This document shows, in pieces, positions 18,629 to 27,945 of a DNA stretch of 64,000 nt. The stretch comes from Sphingomonas echinoides ATCC 14820 (GTDB lineage: Bacteria; Pseudomonadota; Alphaproteobacteria; Sphingomonadales; Sphingomonadaceae): NCBI RefSeq assembly GCF_000241465.1, contig NZ_JH584235.1, positions 418,305-482,304 of the forward strand. The letters are read 5' to 3'. Position 1 is the stretch's first letter, and each line of letters starts with the position of its first letter. The notes under the pieces are model-generated. The model worked only from the letters and a program-made list of their open reading frames with translations, did not search any database and had not been told where the DNA came from. The position numbers were made by a program, and so were the translations under genes.

Positions 18629-19153
18629 ATGCCGCTCTATGAAATTGACGGGTTTCGCCCCACGCTTGGCTACAATGCCTGGGTCGCGCCCAGCGCCGAT
18701 TTGATCGGCGACGTCCAGCTCGGCCCCGATGTCAGCATCTGGTTCGGCGCGGTGATTCGCGGCGACAACACCCCGATTGTGGTCGGCGCGCGCAGCAACA
18801 TCCAGGAAGGCGCAATGTGCCATTCCGATCCCGGCGCGCCGCTGACGATCGGCGAGGATTGCACGATCGGCCATCACGCCATCCTGCACGGCTGCACCGT
18901 CGGTGACGGCGTGCTGATCGGAATGGGCGCGGTCGTCCTCAACCGCGCGGAGATTGGCGCGGGCTCGATTGTCGGCGCAGGCGCACTGGTCACGGAAGGC
19001 AAGGTGTTCCCGCCCGGCAGCCTGATCGTCGGCAGCCCCGCCCGTGCGGTGCGCGCACTCGACGAAGACGCACAGGCGATGCTGCGCGTCTCCGCCGAAC
19101 ATTATGTCGCCAACGGCCGGAAATATGCCGCCGGATTGAAGCGGGTCGATTAA
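18629..19153 (+). CDS. Gamma-class carbonic anhydrase family protein
   Basis: A 174-residue left-handed beta-helix protein of hexapeptide repeats. Candidate metal histidines lie in AMCHSDPGAP and in TIGHHAILHGC; the pattern is that of CaiE/YrdA/gamma-CA proteins, which hydrate CO2 or act as CoA-transferase-like accessory proteins. AGGAGA 12 bases upstream supports ATG 18629. It overlaps the convergent aminopeptidase gene by 4 bases. Confidence 0.9.
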   Translation: MPLYEIDGFRPTLGYNAWVAPSADLIGDVQLGPDVSIWFGAVIRGDNTPIVVGARSNIQEGAMCHSDPGAPLTIGEDCTIGHHAILHGCTVGDGVLIGMGAVVLNRAEIGAGSIVGAGALVTEGKVFPPGSLIVGSPARAVRALDEDAQAMLRVSAEHYVANGRKYAAGLKRVD

Positions 19154-21756
19154 GACCCGCTTTTGGCGGTTCCCCCCGTCGCCCAAGCGGCGATGTCGCC
19201 GCGAATGCGCGCATTGACCAGGCGGCGCGCTGCCATCGCCGCCACCTTGGCCTTCGCCGCTCCTCGCGCGGCGACCGGCAGATTCGCGGTCGCGAAGCCT
19301 GTGATCTTGGCAGGCATCGCGGGATCATCCGACCCCGCCCCCAGGCCCGCCACAAAGCCCGCACGGTTGCTGGTTTCCACCAGCGTGTTGACCAGCGCGA
19401 GGTTGCTGACGGCAAAGTCGAACGCCATGTCCGGATGGTTGCTGGCGACCGTTTGCAACAGGCTGGCCTTTTGCGGTGTGGTCAGATCGCCGGTCGACAG
19501 CAGGCCGAGCGCGCGCCGTGCCAGCGCGTCGTCATCGCTATAGCCCAGCAAGCGCACATAGCCGTTTTTCACCACCGGGTTCTTTTCGGCGAGCGTCAGC
19601 TTCAGCAGCGCGTCCCACTCGGCCGGGGTCGCATTATTGGCGTAGGTGCCAAGGATCGGCTGCCGGATCGCCGCCGGGATGGCGTTGGTGTCGGTCGCCA
19701 GCGCTGCGACATAGCGCCGCGCCGTCTCCGCCACGACCGGGTCACCATTGTCGCCCTGCACCGCAATCAGCGTTTCGCGCAGCGTGGAGATCAGCGGCGA
19801 TTCATCCTGCTTGGCCTGTAAGCCGACGCGTTCCAGCGCCGGTGCCAGCGTCGCGACGATGCGCGCACGCATCGCGGTCTTGGCAGCCCCCTTGGGCAAG
19901 CGGCCGCCCAGGTCGGACAGCTGCCCCGCCAGCGTTTCCCACAGGAGGGGATTGGCGTCCGCTCCGATCGCGCCGACATCGGCGAAATACCGGTCGAGCC
20001 GCTGATTGCCCCCCTTGGCCAGCGCGAAATCATCGCCCAGCGTGCCGAGTTGATCGGTCAGCGCAAGGCTGGCGAAATCGCGGACGATCGCAGCATGGGC
20101 AGGCGCATCATAGGCCACTCGCGCATAGCCGCCCTTGTCGCGGTTGAGCACGACGGTGCCACACCCCTGCACGGTGACCGTGGTCGGCTTTGCCCCGCGC
20201 ACGATCGCGCGCGTCACCGGTTGGCCGACCACGCCCAGCGTCAGCGGAACGCGCCAGGTCAGCAGTTGCTTGGCGCTGCCATCATAAGCGAAGCGACCCT
20301 GCGTCATGGTGACCTTGGTTTCGGTGCCAACACAGCGCGCGCTGGTCATGGTGACGAGCGGCACGCCCGGCTGCAGCGTGAAATCGTGCGCGATATCGGC
20401 CACCGGCGTGCCGGCGGCGGCCGACAATTCGCTCCACAATTGATCGGTCGCGGTGTTCGAATATTTGTATTTCGCCATGTAGCGCCGGATACCGTCGCGG
20501 AACGTGTCCGCACCCAGCGTCGATTCCATCATGCCGATGACGGCCTGGCCCTTGGCATAGGTGATGCCGTCAAAGCCCTCGCCAATCTGGTCGACGGTTT
20601 CGACATGGCGGATGATCGGGTGCGTACCCGATGTCGAATCGACCTGCAGCGCGCTTTCGCGGTCCTGCGCCACTGCGGTTGCCGCCGCATTCCAATCGGG
20701 GTTGAGATCGATGCTCGACTTGTTCTCCATCCACGAGGCGAAACCCTCGTTGAGCCACAAATCATCCCACCATTTCATGGTGACCAGATCGCCGAACCAC
20801 TGGTGCGCCATTTCATGCGCGACGACGGTGAAGATGCGCTGCTTGCCGCTCTGCGTCGCGCGCTTCTGGTCGTAGAGCAACTCGGGTTCGAAATAGAAAA
20901 TCGCGCCCCAATTTTCCATCGCGCCGAAAAATTGGCTGGAGCCAGGGCCCGCAATCATGTCGAGCTTGGGCAAGGGATAAGGCTGCCCGAAATAGTCATT
21001 ATAATAGGTCAGCAAGCGCTTGGCCTGGGCGAGCGCATAGTCCCCCTGATCCACCACCCCGCGCCGGGTGATGATGCCGATTTCGGTCTTGCCCGCCATC
21101 ACCGTCTTGCGTTCGACATCGCCCATGCCGAGGAACAGCAGATAGCTCGACATTTTCGGCGTTTCCGCGAAGCGATAGAGCTTGGTTCCATCCTGCTGCG
21201 GAGTGACACTCATCGCTGGCATGTTGGAAAAGGCCGTCTGCGCCCCGGGGGCGACGGTTGAGAGCGTGAAGGTCGCCTTATACTGCGGCTCATCCCACAT
21301 CGGCGCGAAGCGGCGTGCATCGGGAGCTTCGAACTGCGTGGCCAGCATCCGCGCCGCCGATCCATCCGGATTGGTATAGTCGATCGCGAAAAACCCGGAC
21401 GCTGAGCTGTTGACCGTGCCCGTCCAGGCGAAATGCAGCTTGTGCTGGCCGATCGCAGCCAGTGTCGGCAGCGTGAGTGTCACTTGCTGTTTCACCGGAT
21501 CGAGCGTGAACGGGATCGCCGCTCCGTCGAGGGTCGCGGTCGTAATTTTGAGGTCCGCCGCATTGAGCACGATCGCCTTGGTCGCGCGCGCCACGTCGAC
21601 CGTAACGGTCTCCTCGCCCGAGAAACTCATCGCCTTGGCGTCCGGGCGGATGGTGATGTCGTACGAAACCGGGGCAACGCCCTCCGGCAATTGACCGACC
21701 GCAAAGGCGGGCGAGGCGACTCCAATCAACAAGGCGGCGGCAAGGGACAGCTTCAC
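19150..21756 (-). CDS. M1 family zinc aminopeptidase, exported
   Basis: An 868-residue periplasmic or secreted aminopeptidase. A Sec signal (MKLSLAAALLIGVASPAFA) precedes the N-terminal beta domain. The exopeptidase motif GAMEN is in FFGAMENWGAI, and the zinc site is HEMAH at 314-318 with Glu337 in LWLNEGFASW. The C-terminal half is an ERAP1-type helical domain. It trims N-terminal residues from peptides. GTG 21756 is chosen because GGAG lies 7 bases upstream and the signal peptide begins there; further in-frame sequence upstream looks non-coding. Confidence 0.93.
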   Translation of the reverse strand: MKLSLAAALLIGVASPAFAVGQLPEGVAPVSYDITIRPDAKAMSFSGEETVTVDVARATKAIVLNAADLKITTATLDGAAIPFTLDPVKQQVTLTLPTLAAIGQHKLHFAWTGTVNSSASGFFAIDYTNPDGSAARMLATQFEAPDARRFAPMWDEPQYKATFTLSTVAPGAQTAFSNMPAMSVTPQQDGTKLYRFAETPKMSSYLLFLGMGDVERKTVMAGKTEIGIITRRGVVDQGDYALAQAKRLLTYYNDYFGQPYPLPKLDMIAGPGSSQFFGAMENWGAIFYFEPELLYDQKRATQSGKQRIFTVVAHEMAHQWFGDLVTMKWWDDLWLNEGFASWMENKSSIDLNPDWNAAATAVAQDRESALQVDSTSGTHPIIRHVETVDQIGEGFDGITYAKGQAVIGMMESTLGADTFRDGIRRYMAKYKYSNTATDQLWSELSAAAGTPVADIAHDFTLQPGVPLVTMTSARCVGTETKVTMTQGRFAYDGSAKQLLTWRVPLTLGVVGQPVTRAIVRGAKPTTVTVQGCGTVVLNRDKGGYARVAYDAPAHAAIVRDFASLALTDQLGTLGDDFALAKGGNQRLDRYFADVGAIGADANPLLWETLAGQLSDLGGRLPKGAAKTAMRARIVATLAPALERVGLQAKQDESPLISTLRETLIAVQGDNGDPVVAETARRYVAALATDTNAIPAAIRQPILGTYANNATPAEWDALLKLTLAEKNPVVKNGYVRLLGYSDDDALARRALGLLSTGDLTTPQKASLLQTVASNHPDMAFDFAVSNLALVNTLVETSNRAGFVAGLGAGSDDPAMPAKITGFATANLPVAARGAAKAKVAAMAARRLVNARIRGDIAAWATGGTAKSGS

Positions 21757-21862
21757 TTGGTTGCTCCGGAAACAAACGCAGAATTTCGATCCATACCCCT
21801 TTCGCGCGACGTGGCAAATCAACGCCGCTGGACAGGCGTTTCGGTTGCGCTATGAAACGGAC

Positions 21863-22822
21863 ATGAGCATTCCCCCCTTGTTCGCATCGCTGCGGCTTCC
21901 CGTGATCGGTTCGCCGCTGTTCATCATTTCCGGGCCGGAGCTGGTCATCGCGCAGTGCAAGGCGGGGATCGTCGGGTCCTTCCCGGCGCTCAACGCCCGC
22001 CCGCAGGGGGTGCTGGACGAGTGGCTGCATCGCATCACCGAAGAGCTCGCCGCACATAATCGCGCGCATCCCGAACGCCCCGCCGCGCCCTTCGCGGTCA
22101 ACCAGATCGTCCACCGCTCCAATGAGCGGCTGGAGGCCGATCTGGCGACCTGCGCCAAGTGGCAGGTGCCGATCATCATCACTTCGCTTGGCGCGCGCGA
22201 GGATCTGAACACCGCCGTCCACGGTTGGGGCGGGATCACGCTGCACGACGTGATCGACGATCGCTTCGCGCGCAAAGCGGTTGAAAAGGGTGCGGACGGC
22301 CTGATCGCGGTTGCGGCGGGTGCCGGCGGCCATGCCGGTCGCTTGTCGCCCTTTGCGATCATCCAGGAGATCCGCCAGTGGTTCGATGGCCCGCTGGCGC
22401 TGTCGGGCTCGATCGCGACGGGCGACGCGGTGCTCGCCGCGCAAGCGATGGGGGCGGACTTCGCCTATATCGGCTCGCCCTTCATCGCGAGCGTCGAGGC
22501 GAATGCCGAAGCCGCCTACAAACAGGGCATCGTCGAGGGCAAGGCCGCCGACATCGTCTATTCAAATCTGTTTACCGGCGTGCATGGCAATTACCTGCGC
22601 GCGTCGATCGTCGCCGCGGGGATGGACCCCGATCATCTTCCCGAGGGCGACCTTAAGACCATGGATTTCGGCACCGGTAACGGTGCGAAGCCCAAGGCGT
22701 GGAAGGAAATTTGGGGATCCGGCCAAGGCATTGGGGTGATCGACCGGGTCGAACCCGTCGCCGATATGGTGGACCGGCTGGAGCGCCAATATCATGCCGC
22801 GCGCGAACGTTTGAAGCTCTGA
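21863..22822 (+). CDS. Nitronate monooxygenase family flavoprotein
   Basis: A 319-residue FMN-dependent TIM-barrel enzyme of the 2-nitropropane dioxygenase family, oxidising alkyl nitronates or similar toxic acids. The N-terminal PVIGSPLFIISGPEL, the His-containing VAAGAGGHAGRLSPF and the FMN-phosphate region LSGSIATGDAVLAAQAMGADF are clear. ATG 21863 fits the family start but has a weak ribosome site. It is divergent from the aminopeptidase with about 106 bases between starts. Confidence 0.9.
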   Translation: MSIPPLFASLRLPVIGSPLFIISGPELVIAQCKAGIVGSFPALNARPQGVLDEWLHRITEELAAHNRAHPERPAAPFAVNQIVHRSNERLEADLATCAKWQVPIIITSLGAREDLNTAVHGWGGITLHDVIDDRFARKAVEKGADGLIAVAAGAGGHAGRLSPFAIIQEIRQWFDGPLALSGSIATGDAVLAAQAMGADFAYIGSPFIASVEANAEAAYKQGIVEGKAADIVYSNLFTGVHGNYLRASIVAAGMDPDHLPEGDLKTMDFGTGNGAKPKAWKEIWGSGQGIGVIDRVEPVADMVDRLERQYHAARERLKL

Positions 22823-22856
22823 GCTCGGCCTGACAGGCGCTCGCGCGACGGCAGCG

Positions 22857-23321
22857 TCAGAAGGCGAGCGCCAGGCGATCCTGCATCGTGCGCACCGGGC
22901 TTTCGAAGGATTCGATCTCATCCGCCTGAATTTGGTCGAGCCGCGCGACCCGGCGGTGGAGGTCGATGCTCGCCCAGATCAAAGTTTGTGCGACCGCAGG
23001 CATCGAGTGGATCACTGCGCCCTCAGTGGTCGGAGCGGTGCCCAACCGGCGCGATTCGTCGAGCGCCTCGCGCAACGCCATCTCCCCGGCATCGACCGCG
23101 CGTTGCGTGAGCAACCAGGCGATGACGTGCATCAGCCGAGTCGTGACCTTCAGCGATTCGCAACTGAACGATACGCGCGCAAGCGGATCCAGCGCTTCCC
23201 GATCCGCGCGCCCGCCTTCGTCAAAATAGCTGCGCGCTTCATCGGCCAAAACCATGGCATCGATGTACAGCGTATCGATAACGCGGCGCTGCATGCGCGA
23301 ATCATAGGCTGGGGATCCCAT
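22857..23321 (-). CDS. rcdA: RcdA-family protein (DUF1465), CtrA-degradation adaptor
   Basis: A 154-residue all-helical protein of DUF1465, the family of Caulobacter RcdA, which helps deliver the cell-cycle regulator CtrA to ClpXP at the pole. The diagnostic stretch SCESLKVTTRLMHVIAWLLT and the following QRAVDAGEM are present; length is near the family norm. AAGGTGG 5 bases upstream supports ATG 23321. Presence alone does not prove it degrades CtrA here. With the DivL-like kinase at 61345 and the PilZ genes it places several cell-cycle parts in one window. Confidence 0.82.
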   Translation of the reverse strand: MGSPAYDSRMQRRVIDTLYIDAMVLADEARSYFDEGGRADREALDPLARVSFSCESLKVTTRLMHVIAWLLTQRAVDAGEMALREALDESRRLGTAPTTEGAVIHSMPAVAQTLIWASIDLHRRVARLDQIQADEIESFESPVRTMQDRLALAF

Positions 23322-23412
23322 GCAACCACCTTACATAAACAAAACCTTAACGGTAGCGCCGCATGCAGCGCGCACCGCACGCAAGCTGTCCCACATTGGG
23401 AACGCTAGGGAA

Positions 23413-23610
23413 TCACGCGATAATATCGGGAACGAGCTGGTCTTCGAGCAAGGCGATCTCATCGCGCAACCGCAGCTTGCGCTTCTTGAAGCGCGCCAAT
23501 TGCAATTGATCAAGCGAGCCAGCGCCGATCAAGGCCCCGATCGCCGAATCGAGATCGCGATGTTCGACTCGTAATACCTCCAGCCGCTTTGCGATCAGGC
23601 TCTCGTCCAT
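23413..23610 (-). CDS. YdcH/DUF465 small helical protein
   Basis: A 65-residue protein of the DUF465 (YdcH) family: one helical hairpin ending in LDQLQLARFKKRKLRLRDEI, a pattern close to that of the divergent small gene at 23786. Function is unknown. ATG 23610 is preferred over longer in-frame readings because it matches the family start and a G-rich GGGGGC lies upstream. Confidence 0.82.
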   Translation of the reverse strand: MDESLIAKRLEVLRVEHRDLDSAIGALIGAGSLDQLQLARFKKRKLRLRDEIALLEDQLVPDIIA

Positions 23611-23768
23611 CGTGCCCCCTTCGATGCCTCGCCTTAGCAAATCAGAGGCGCGCAGCACGGATAAAATCGACCGGTCGCATGAAACGGTGCGCGCGTCGTA
23701 CATCGTCATAAAGGGGTAGAGACAAGCGCTGCGTAGCGTGTTCTATTGGCTTTCCCCAACAGTCCATG

Positions 23769-23776
23769 AAGGAGGT
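23769..23776 (+). promoter_or_regulatory. Near-ideal Shine-Dalgarno AAGGAGGT
   Basis: AAGGAGGT ends 9 bases before ATG 23786 and fully matches the anti-SD of 16S rRNA. It fixes the start of the 51-residue gene and implies strong translation. Confidence 0.8.
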
Positions 23777-23785
23777 ACGCATCCC

Positions 23786-23941
23786 ATGCAGACCGCGCAT
23801 CAATCGGCTCTTTCAGCCAAGCATGCAGTCCTCGATCGCCAGATCGCCGCCGAGACGCAGCGGCCCTTGCCGGACGCTGCGACATTGGCTGCGCTAAAGA
23901 AACAAAAGCTTCGAATCAAGCAGGAACTCGCGCAAATCTGA
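23786..23941 (+). CDS. YdcH/DUF465 small helical protein (51 residues)
   Basis: A very short helical protein, MQTAHQSALSAKHAVLDRQI then a KKQKLRIKQELAQI tail typical of DUF465. Role unknown; such proteins may act as small adaptors. The perfect ribosome site and family pattern make the gene real despite its size. It is divergent from the similar 65-residue gene, with 175 bases between the two starts, so the pair may share a control region. Confidence 0.85.
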   Translation: MQTAHQSALSAKHAVLDRQIAAETQRPLPDAATLAALKKQKLRIKQELAQI

Positions 23942-23997
23942 CGCGAGACGGGCCCGGGCGCAGACCGCGCTCGGGCTACCCTGATAATCTCGCAATG

Positions 23998-24378
23998 CTA
24001 GCGGTGTTGTCGGGGGAAGATCGGCTTTACGAAAACCGGGGTTTGTCCGCCCTGGCCGACTGGCTTTCGGGCAAGCATCGGGTCGATATGGCGGTCGAAC
24101 GCGACTCCGATCCGCCCCGCTGCCGACCAGGCGACCTGCCCCGGCACCCAGCCGACGCCCCTGACGTCGAACTCGACTCGCAGCCCCTGCGCGAGCCCGT
24201 CCGAAAACTCCGCCATCAGCCCGCCGGCCGAGAGATTGCGCACCCGCACTGGTTGGGTAGCCGACTGCCCGGCCACACGAAAATCCGCCATCAGGAACAG
24301 GCTGTCACGCGTGTCCTGACGGTTGTGCGCCCCGTCCTCAATCGAGGGGTTGAGCGGATCTTGCGAGAAGTGGTCCAT
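23998..24378 (-). CDS. PilZ-domain protein (c-di-GMP binding)
   Basis: A 126-residue single-domain PilZ protein. The c-di-GMP signature is intact: RQDTR (RxxxR) and NLSAGG (the [D/N]xSxxG motif), followed by the expected beta-barrel strands (GWVPGQVAWSAAGRIGVAF). It should bind c-di-GMP and change conformation, for example to modulate motility or envelope enzymes. ATG 24378 is used; a TTG at 24435 gives a 19-residue longer protein and cannot be excluded. It follows dksA by about 81 bases in the same direction. Confidence 0.85.
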   Translation of the reverse strand: MDHFSQDPLNPSIEDGAHNRQDTRDSLFLMADFRVAGQSATQPVRVRNLSAGGLMAEFSDGLAQGLRVEFDVRGVGWVPGQVAWSAAGRIGVAFDRHIDPMLARKPVGQGGQTPVFVKPIFPRQHR

Positions 24379-24459
24379 TGCGTGGGAAATGCCGATCTTG
24401 GTTCCCGTCGAGATTACCCGCGCAATGGTATCCAATACCTTAAAGCACCGACCGTTCGA

Positions 24460-24924
24460 TCAATCCTCGCGCGAAATCTTTTCATGCCGTTCATGACGTT
24501 CCTGGGCTTCGACCGTCATCGTCGCGATCGGCCGCGCCTCCAGGCGTGCGAGCGAGATCGGCTCGCCGGTCACTTCGCAATAGCCGTACTCGCCTTCGTC
24601 GATCCGGCGCATCGCTGCCTCGATCTTGGAGATAAGCTTGCGCTGCCGGTCGCGGGTGCGCAGTTCGATCGACCAATCGGTTTCGCTGGACGCTCGGTCG
24701 GTAAGATCCGCCTCGCGCAAGGTATCGACCTGAAGCTGTGAAAGCGTGCCCGCCGCCTCCCGCAGGATCGAGTCCTTCCAGCCCTGCAGTTTTGCGCGAA
24801 AATACGCTTGCTGACGGGGGTTCATGAACTCCTCGTCCGCGCTTGGCCTGTAGCCGTCGTCGCTACCGACCTGCGGTACCGCGAATTTTTCGGAATCGTC
24901 CAATCTATTCAAGACAGTCGCCAT
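24460..24924 (-). CDS. dksA: DksA, RNA polymerase-binding factor (cysteine-poor form)
   Basis: A 154-residue DksA that enters the RNA polymerase secondary channel and works with ppGpp in the stringent response. The coiled coil with a DWSIELRTRDRQRKL region and the tip are followed by EYGYCEVTGEPISLARLEARP. Only one of the four zinc cysteines of E. coli DksA remains (TMTVEAQERHE replaces the second pair), as reported for alphaproteobacterial DksA homologues. Start ATG 24924 has a purine-rich GGGGAGAGAG upstream; a longer in-frame start at 24948 is less likely. The divergent region upstream is the AT-richer leader of the Ser-rich gene. Confidence 0.9.
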   Translation of the reverse strand: MATVLNRLDDSEKFAVPQVGSDDGYRPSADEEFMNPRQQAYFRAKLQGWKDSILREAAGTLSQLQVDTLREADLTDRASSETDWSIELRTRDRQRKLISKIEAAMRRIDEGEYGYCEVTGEPISLARLEARPIATMTVEAQERHERHEKISRED

Positions 24925-25173
24925 CCCACTCTCTCCCCTCACGATCACCCGATGCTTTGCGCACCTCTGGACCGAGCCAAGGTCAACCCACCTGATGCGG
25001 GCCTATAGCCATGCCATTGAAGCACCACAAGCAATCCTGATGCCGCGCGACACGGGAAAATGGGATCGGACAAAATTGATCCTGCCAGAGGCTTATTCCT
25101 GCGCCGTTCGGACGCGCGGAGACCAGACACGCAGACTCGGCAAAACGTCTTGACGGTCGCGTGCAAAACAAAT

Positions 25174-25284
25174 GTTAACGTGGAAGGCGATCCATAATGA
25201 AACGTTAACCATGCTGCGCACTGCTTAGTCACGATTTGTTGCCAAATGATCACGAAAAAGTTGGTTAACGCAATTGCACTTAAC
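25174..25284. promoter_or_regulatory. Cluster of four TTAAC boxes with regular spacing
   Basis: TTAAC occurs at 25175, 25205, 25265 and 25280, that is spacings of 30, 60 and 15 bases; the first three are GTTAAC (25174, 25204, 25264). TTAAC is the half-site bound by CtrA, but none forms the full TTAA-N7-TTAAC site. Regular helical spacing suggests a bound regulator. Candidate only. Confidence 0.35.
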
Positions 25285-25332
25285 GCTTTGTTCGGCACTT
25301 TGGGGAATATCAAATGCAAGTCTGAGCGAAAT

Positions 25333-25350
25333 GTATCGTCCAGGCGATAC
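25333..25350. promoter_or_regulatory. Inverted repeat GTATCG-N6-CGATAC in leader
   Basis: GTATCG (25333-25338) and CGATAC (25345-25350) are perfect inverted copies 6 bases apart, 27 bases before the ATG at 25378. It could be an operator or a small hairpin in the mRNA leader. Confidence 0.35.
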
Positions 25351-25377
25351 GTGCGCCGTTAGTGAGAGAATAGCATC

Positions 25378-26580
25378 ATGTCCGTCCGGATGGCTTTGGC
25401 GAAACTGTGTGCATGTGCCTGTGGGGGGGCTATTGTCGGCGGTGGAGCCGTGCATGTAGCCGACGGCGCGCGGGCACGCAGCGCCTATACGCACAAGGTC
25501 ACCAAACGAATCGTGCGCCGCACGACCACGGTCGCCGCCAGCAAAATGCGGGTCGGACACGCTGGCGCGCGCGTTCGCAAGGTGGTGACCCAGACCACCA
25601 CGACGCAGCCGCAAGTGGTGTATCTGACGGCACAGGGTGCCCCCGTTCCTGTGGACCCGCCTTATTCGGGCTCTGGCGGTGGCGGTGGCGGCGGGCTGAC
25701 CGTGATCGGCGGCAGCGGTGGTTTCGGCGGCGGCGGCTTTTTCGCAGGCGGCTTCTTCGGGGGCGGGAGCAGCAGCGGCGGCGGTAGCATCGTCATCTCG
25801 TCGACTTCGACCGGCGGCTCGACATCGAGCGGCGGATCTTCGACCAGTTCCTCCACCAGCGGCGGCTCGACCTCGACCGGGGGATCGTCCACCGGCGGAT
25901 CGTCGACGTCGAGCGGCAGCGTTTCGAGCACGTCGTCCAGCGGTTCGGTCAGCAGCACCTCCTCGTCCGGCGGTTCGGGCGGATCATCCTCGTCCACGAG
26001 CACGGGCGGCGCAACGGTGTCGAGCACGTCGTCAACCGGCGGATCGTCGTCGAGCGGGAATGTCTCCTCGGCATCGGGCGGTTCCAGCGGCAATGTCTCG
26101 TCGGCCTCGGGTGGCTCGAGTGGGAATGTGTCGTCCGCATCGGGCGGTTCGAGCGGGAACGTTTCCTCGTCTTCGGCATCGAGTGGCAACGTCTCCTCGT
26201 CCTCCAGCGGTAACGTGTCGTCGGCCTCGAGCGGGAACGTCTCTTCGGCCTCGAGCGGCTCTTCGTCCTCCAGTGGCAACGTATCCTCGGCCAGCTCGTC
26301 CAACGGTTCGAGCAGCAGCAGTTCGTCGGCAAGCTCAAGCAGCTACGGCTCGAGCAGCCATGGCTGGAGCTCCAATGGCGGATGGGGATCCTCGGGCAGC
26401 GGCAGCAACGGAAGCAGCGGAAGCAGCGCATCAAGCAGTGCCAGCAGCGGCAGCACGGGTTCCAGCGGCGGCCCACCGGCCCCCGTCCCGGCACCGCCCA
26501 TGGTCCTGCTGTTCGGGGCGGCCGCAGCCGCGCTGGTGGCGCGCAAGCGCTTCGCCAAACCGAGCGCAAACCTGGCCTGA
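25378..26580 (+). CDS. Exported Ser/Gly/Asn-repeat protein with PEP-CTERM-like C-terminal tail
   Basis: A 400-residue low-complexity protein. An N-terminal hydrophobic segment (about residues 5-30, ending GARA) looks like a signal peptide; a basic region RIVRRTTTVAASKMRVG follows. Residues about 100-365 are almost only Ser, Gly, Thr, Asn and Ala, with GNVSS repeated eight times. The C-terminus PPAPVPAPPMVLLFGAAAAALVARKRF has the pattern of PEP-CTERM/VPxxP sorting signals: short Pro motif, hydrophobic helix, Arg/Lys cluster. It is probably exported and held at the surface, perhaps as a matrix or adhesin-like coat (inference). No exosortase gene is visible in this window. GAGAGAAT precedes the ATG. 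Codon use in the repeat alternates TCG/TCC/AGC. Confidence 0.8.
   Translation: MSVRMALAKLCACACGGAIVGGGAVHVADGARARSAYTHKVTKRIVRRTTTVAASKMRVGHAGARVRKVVTQTTTTQPQVVYLTAQGAPVPVDPPYSGSGGGGGGGLTVIGGSGGFGGGGFFAGGFFGGGSSSGGGSIVISSTSTGGSTSSGGSSTSSSTSGGSTSTGGSSTGGSSTSSGSVSSTSSSGSVSSTSSSGGSGGSSSSTSTGGATVSSTSSTGGSSSSGNVSSASGGSSGNVSSASGGSSGNVSSASGGSSGNVSSSSASSGNVSSSSSGNVSSASSGNVSSASSGSSSSSGNVSSASSSNGSSSSSSSASSSSYGSSSHGWSSNGGWGSSGSGSNGSSGSSASSSASSGSTGSSGGPPAPVPAPPMVLLFGAAAAALVARKRFAKPSANLA
26050..26181 (+). repeat. Four tandem 33-bp units encoding SSGNVSSASGG
   Basis: Units start at 26050, 26083, 26116 and 26149; the first three encode SSGNVSSASGG, the fourth diverges at its end. The bases differ between units at synonymous positions, so the array is old or kept by selection on protein rather than recently duplicated. 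Shorter GNVSS repeats continue downstream. Confidence 0.8.
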
Positions 26581-26632
26581 TCGGACGAAAAGCGGCCGCC
26601 GGGCGGCTTCACCACGCGAACGGGTTGCGTAG

Positions 26633-27940
<1,308 letters not shown>

Positions 27941-27945
27941 CCTTT

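Larger units (their letters stand above)
24925..25377. other. 453-base intergenic region upstream of the Ser/Gly-rich gene
   Basis: No coding sequence seen. This is one of the AT-richer stretches in the window and separates dksA (minus) from the exported repeat protein (plus). It holds three GTTAAC boxes and one CTTAAC box between 25174 and 25284, a GCAATTGC palindrome, and an inverted repeat GTATCG/CGATAC just before the plus-strand gene. It should contain both divergent promoters. Confidence 0.6.

Noticed and set aside
25174..25284. Full CtrA sites (TTAA-N7-TTAAC) in the leader of the repeat protein
   Set aside because: The boxes are single half-sites; no pair has the required 11-base period, so only half-site status is claimed.
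26050..26181. CRISPR array
   Set aside because: The 33-bp units are contiguous coding repeats without spacers and have no cas genes nearby.
25662..26632. Alternative frames across the Ser/Gly repeat region
   Set aside because: Repetitive DNA is open in several frames; only the 25378 frame has a signal-like start, a sorting-like tail and a suitable stop.
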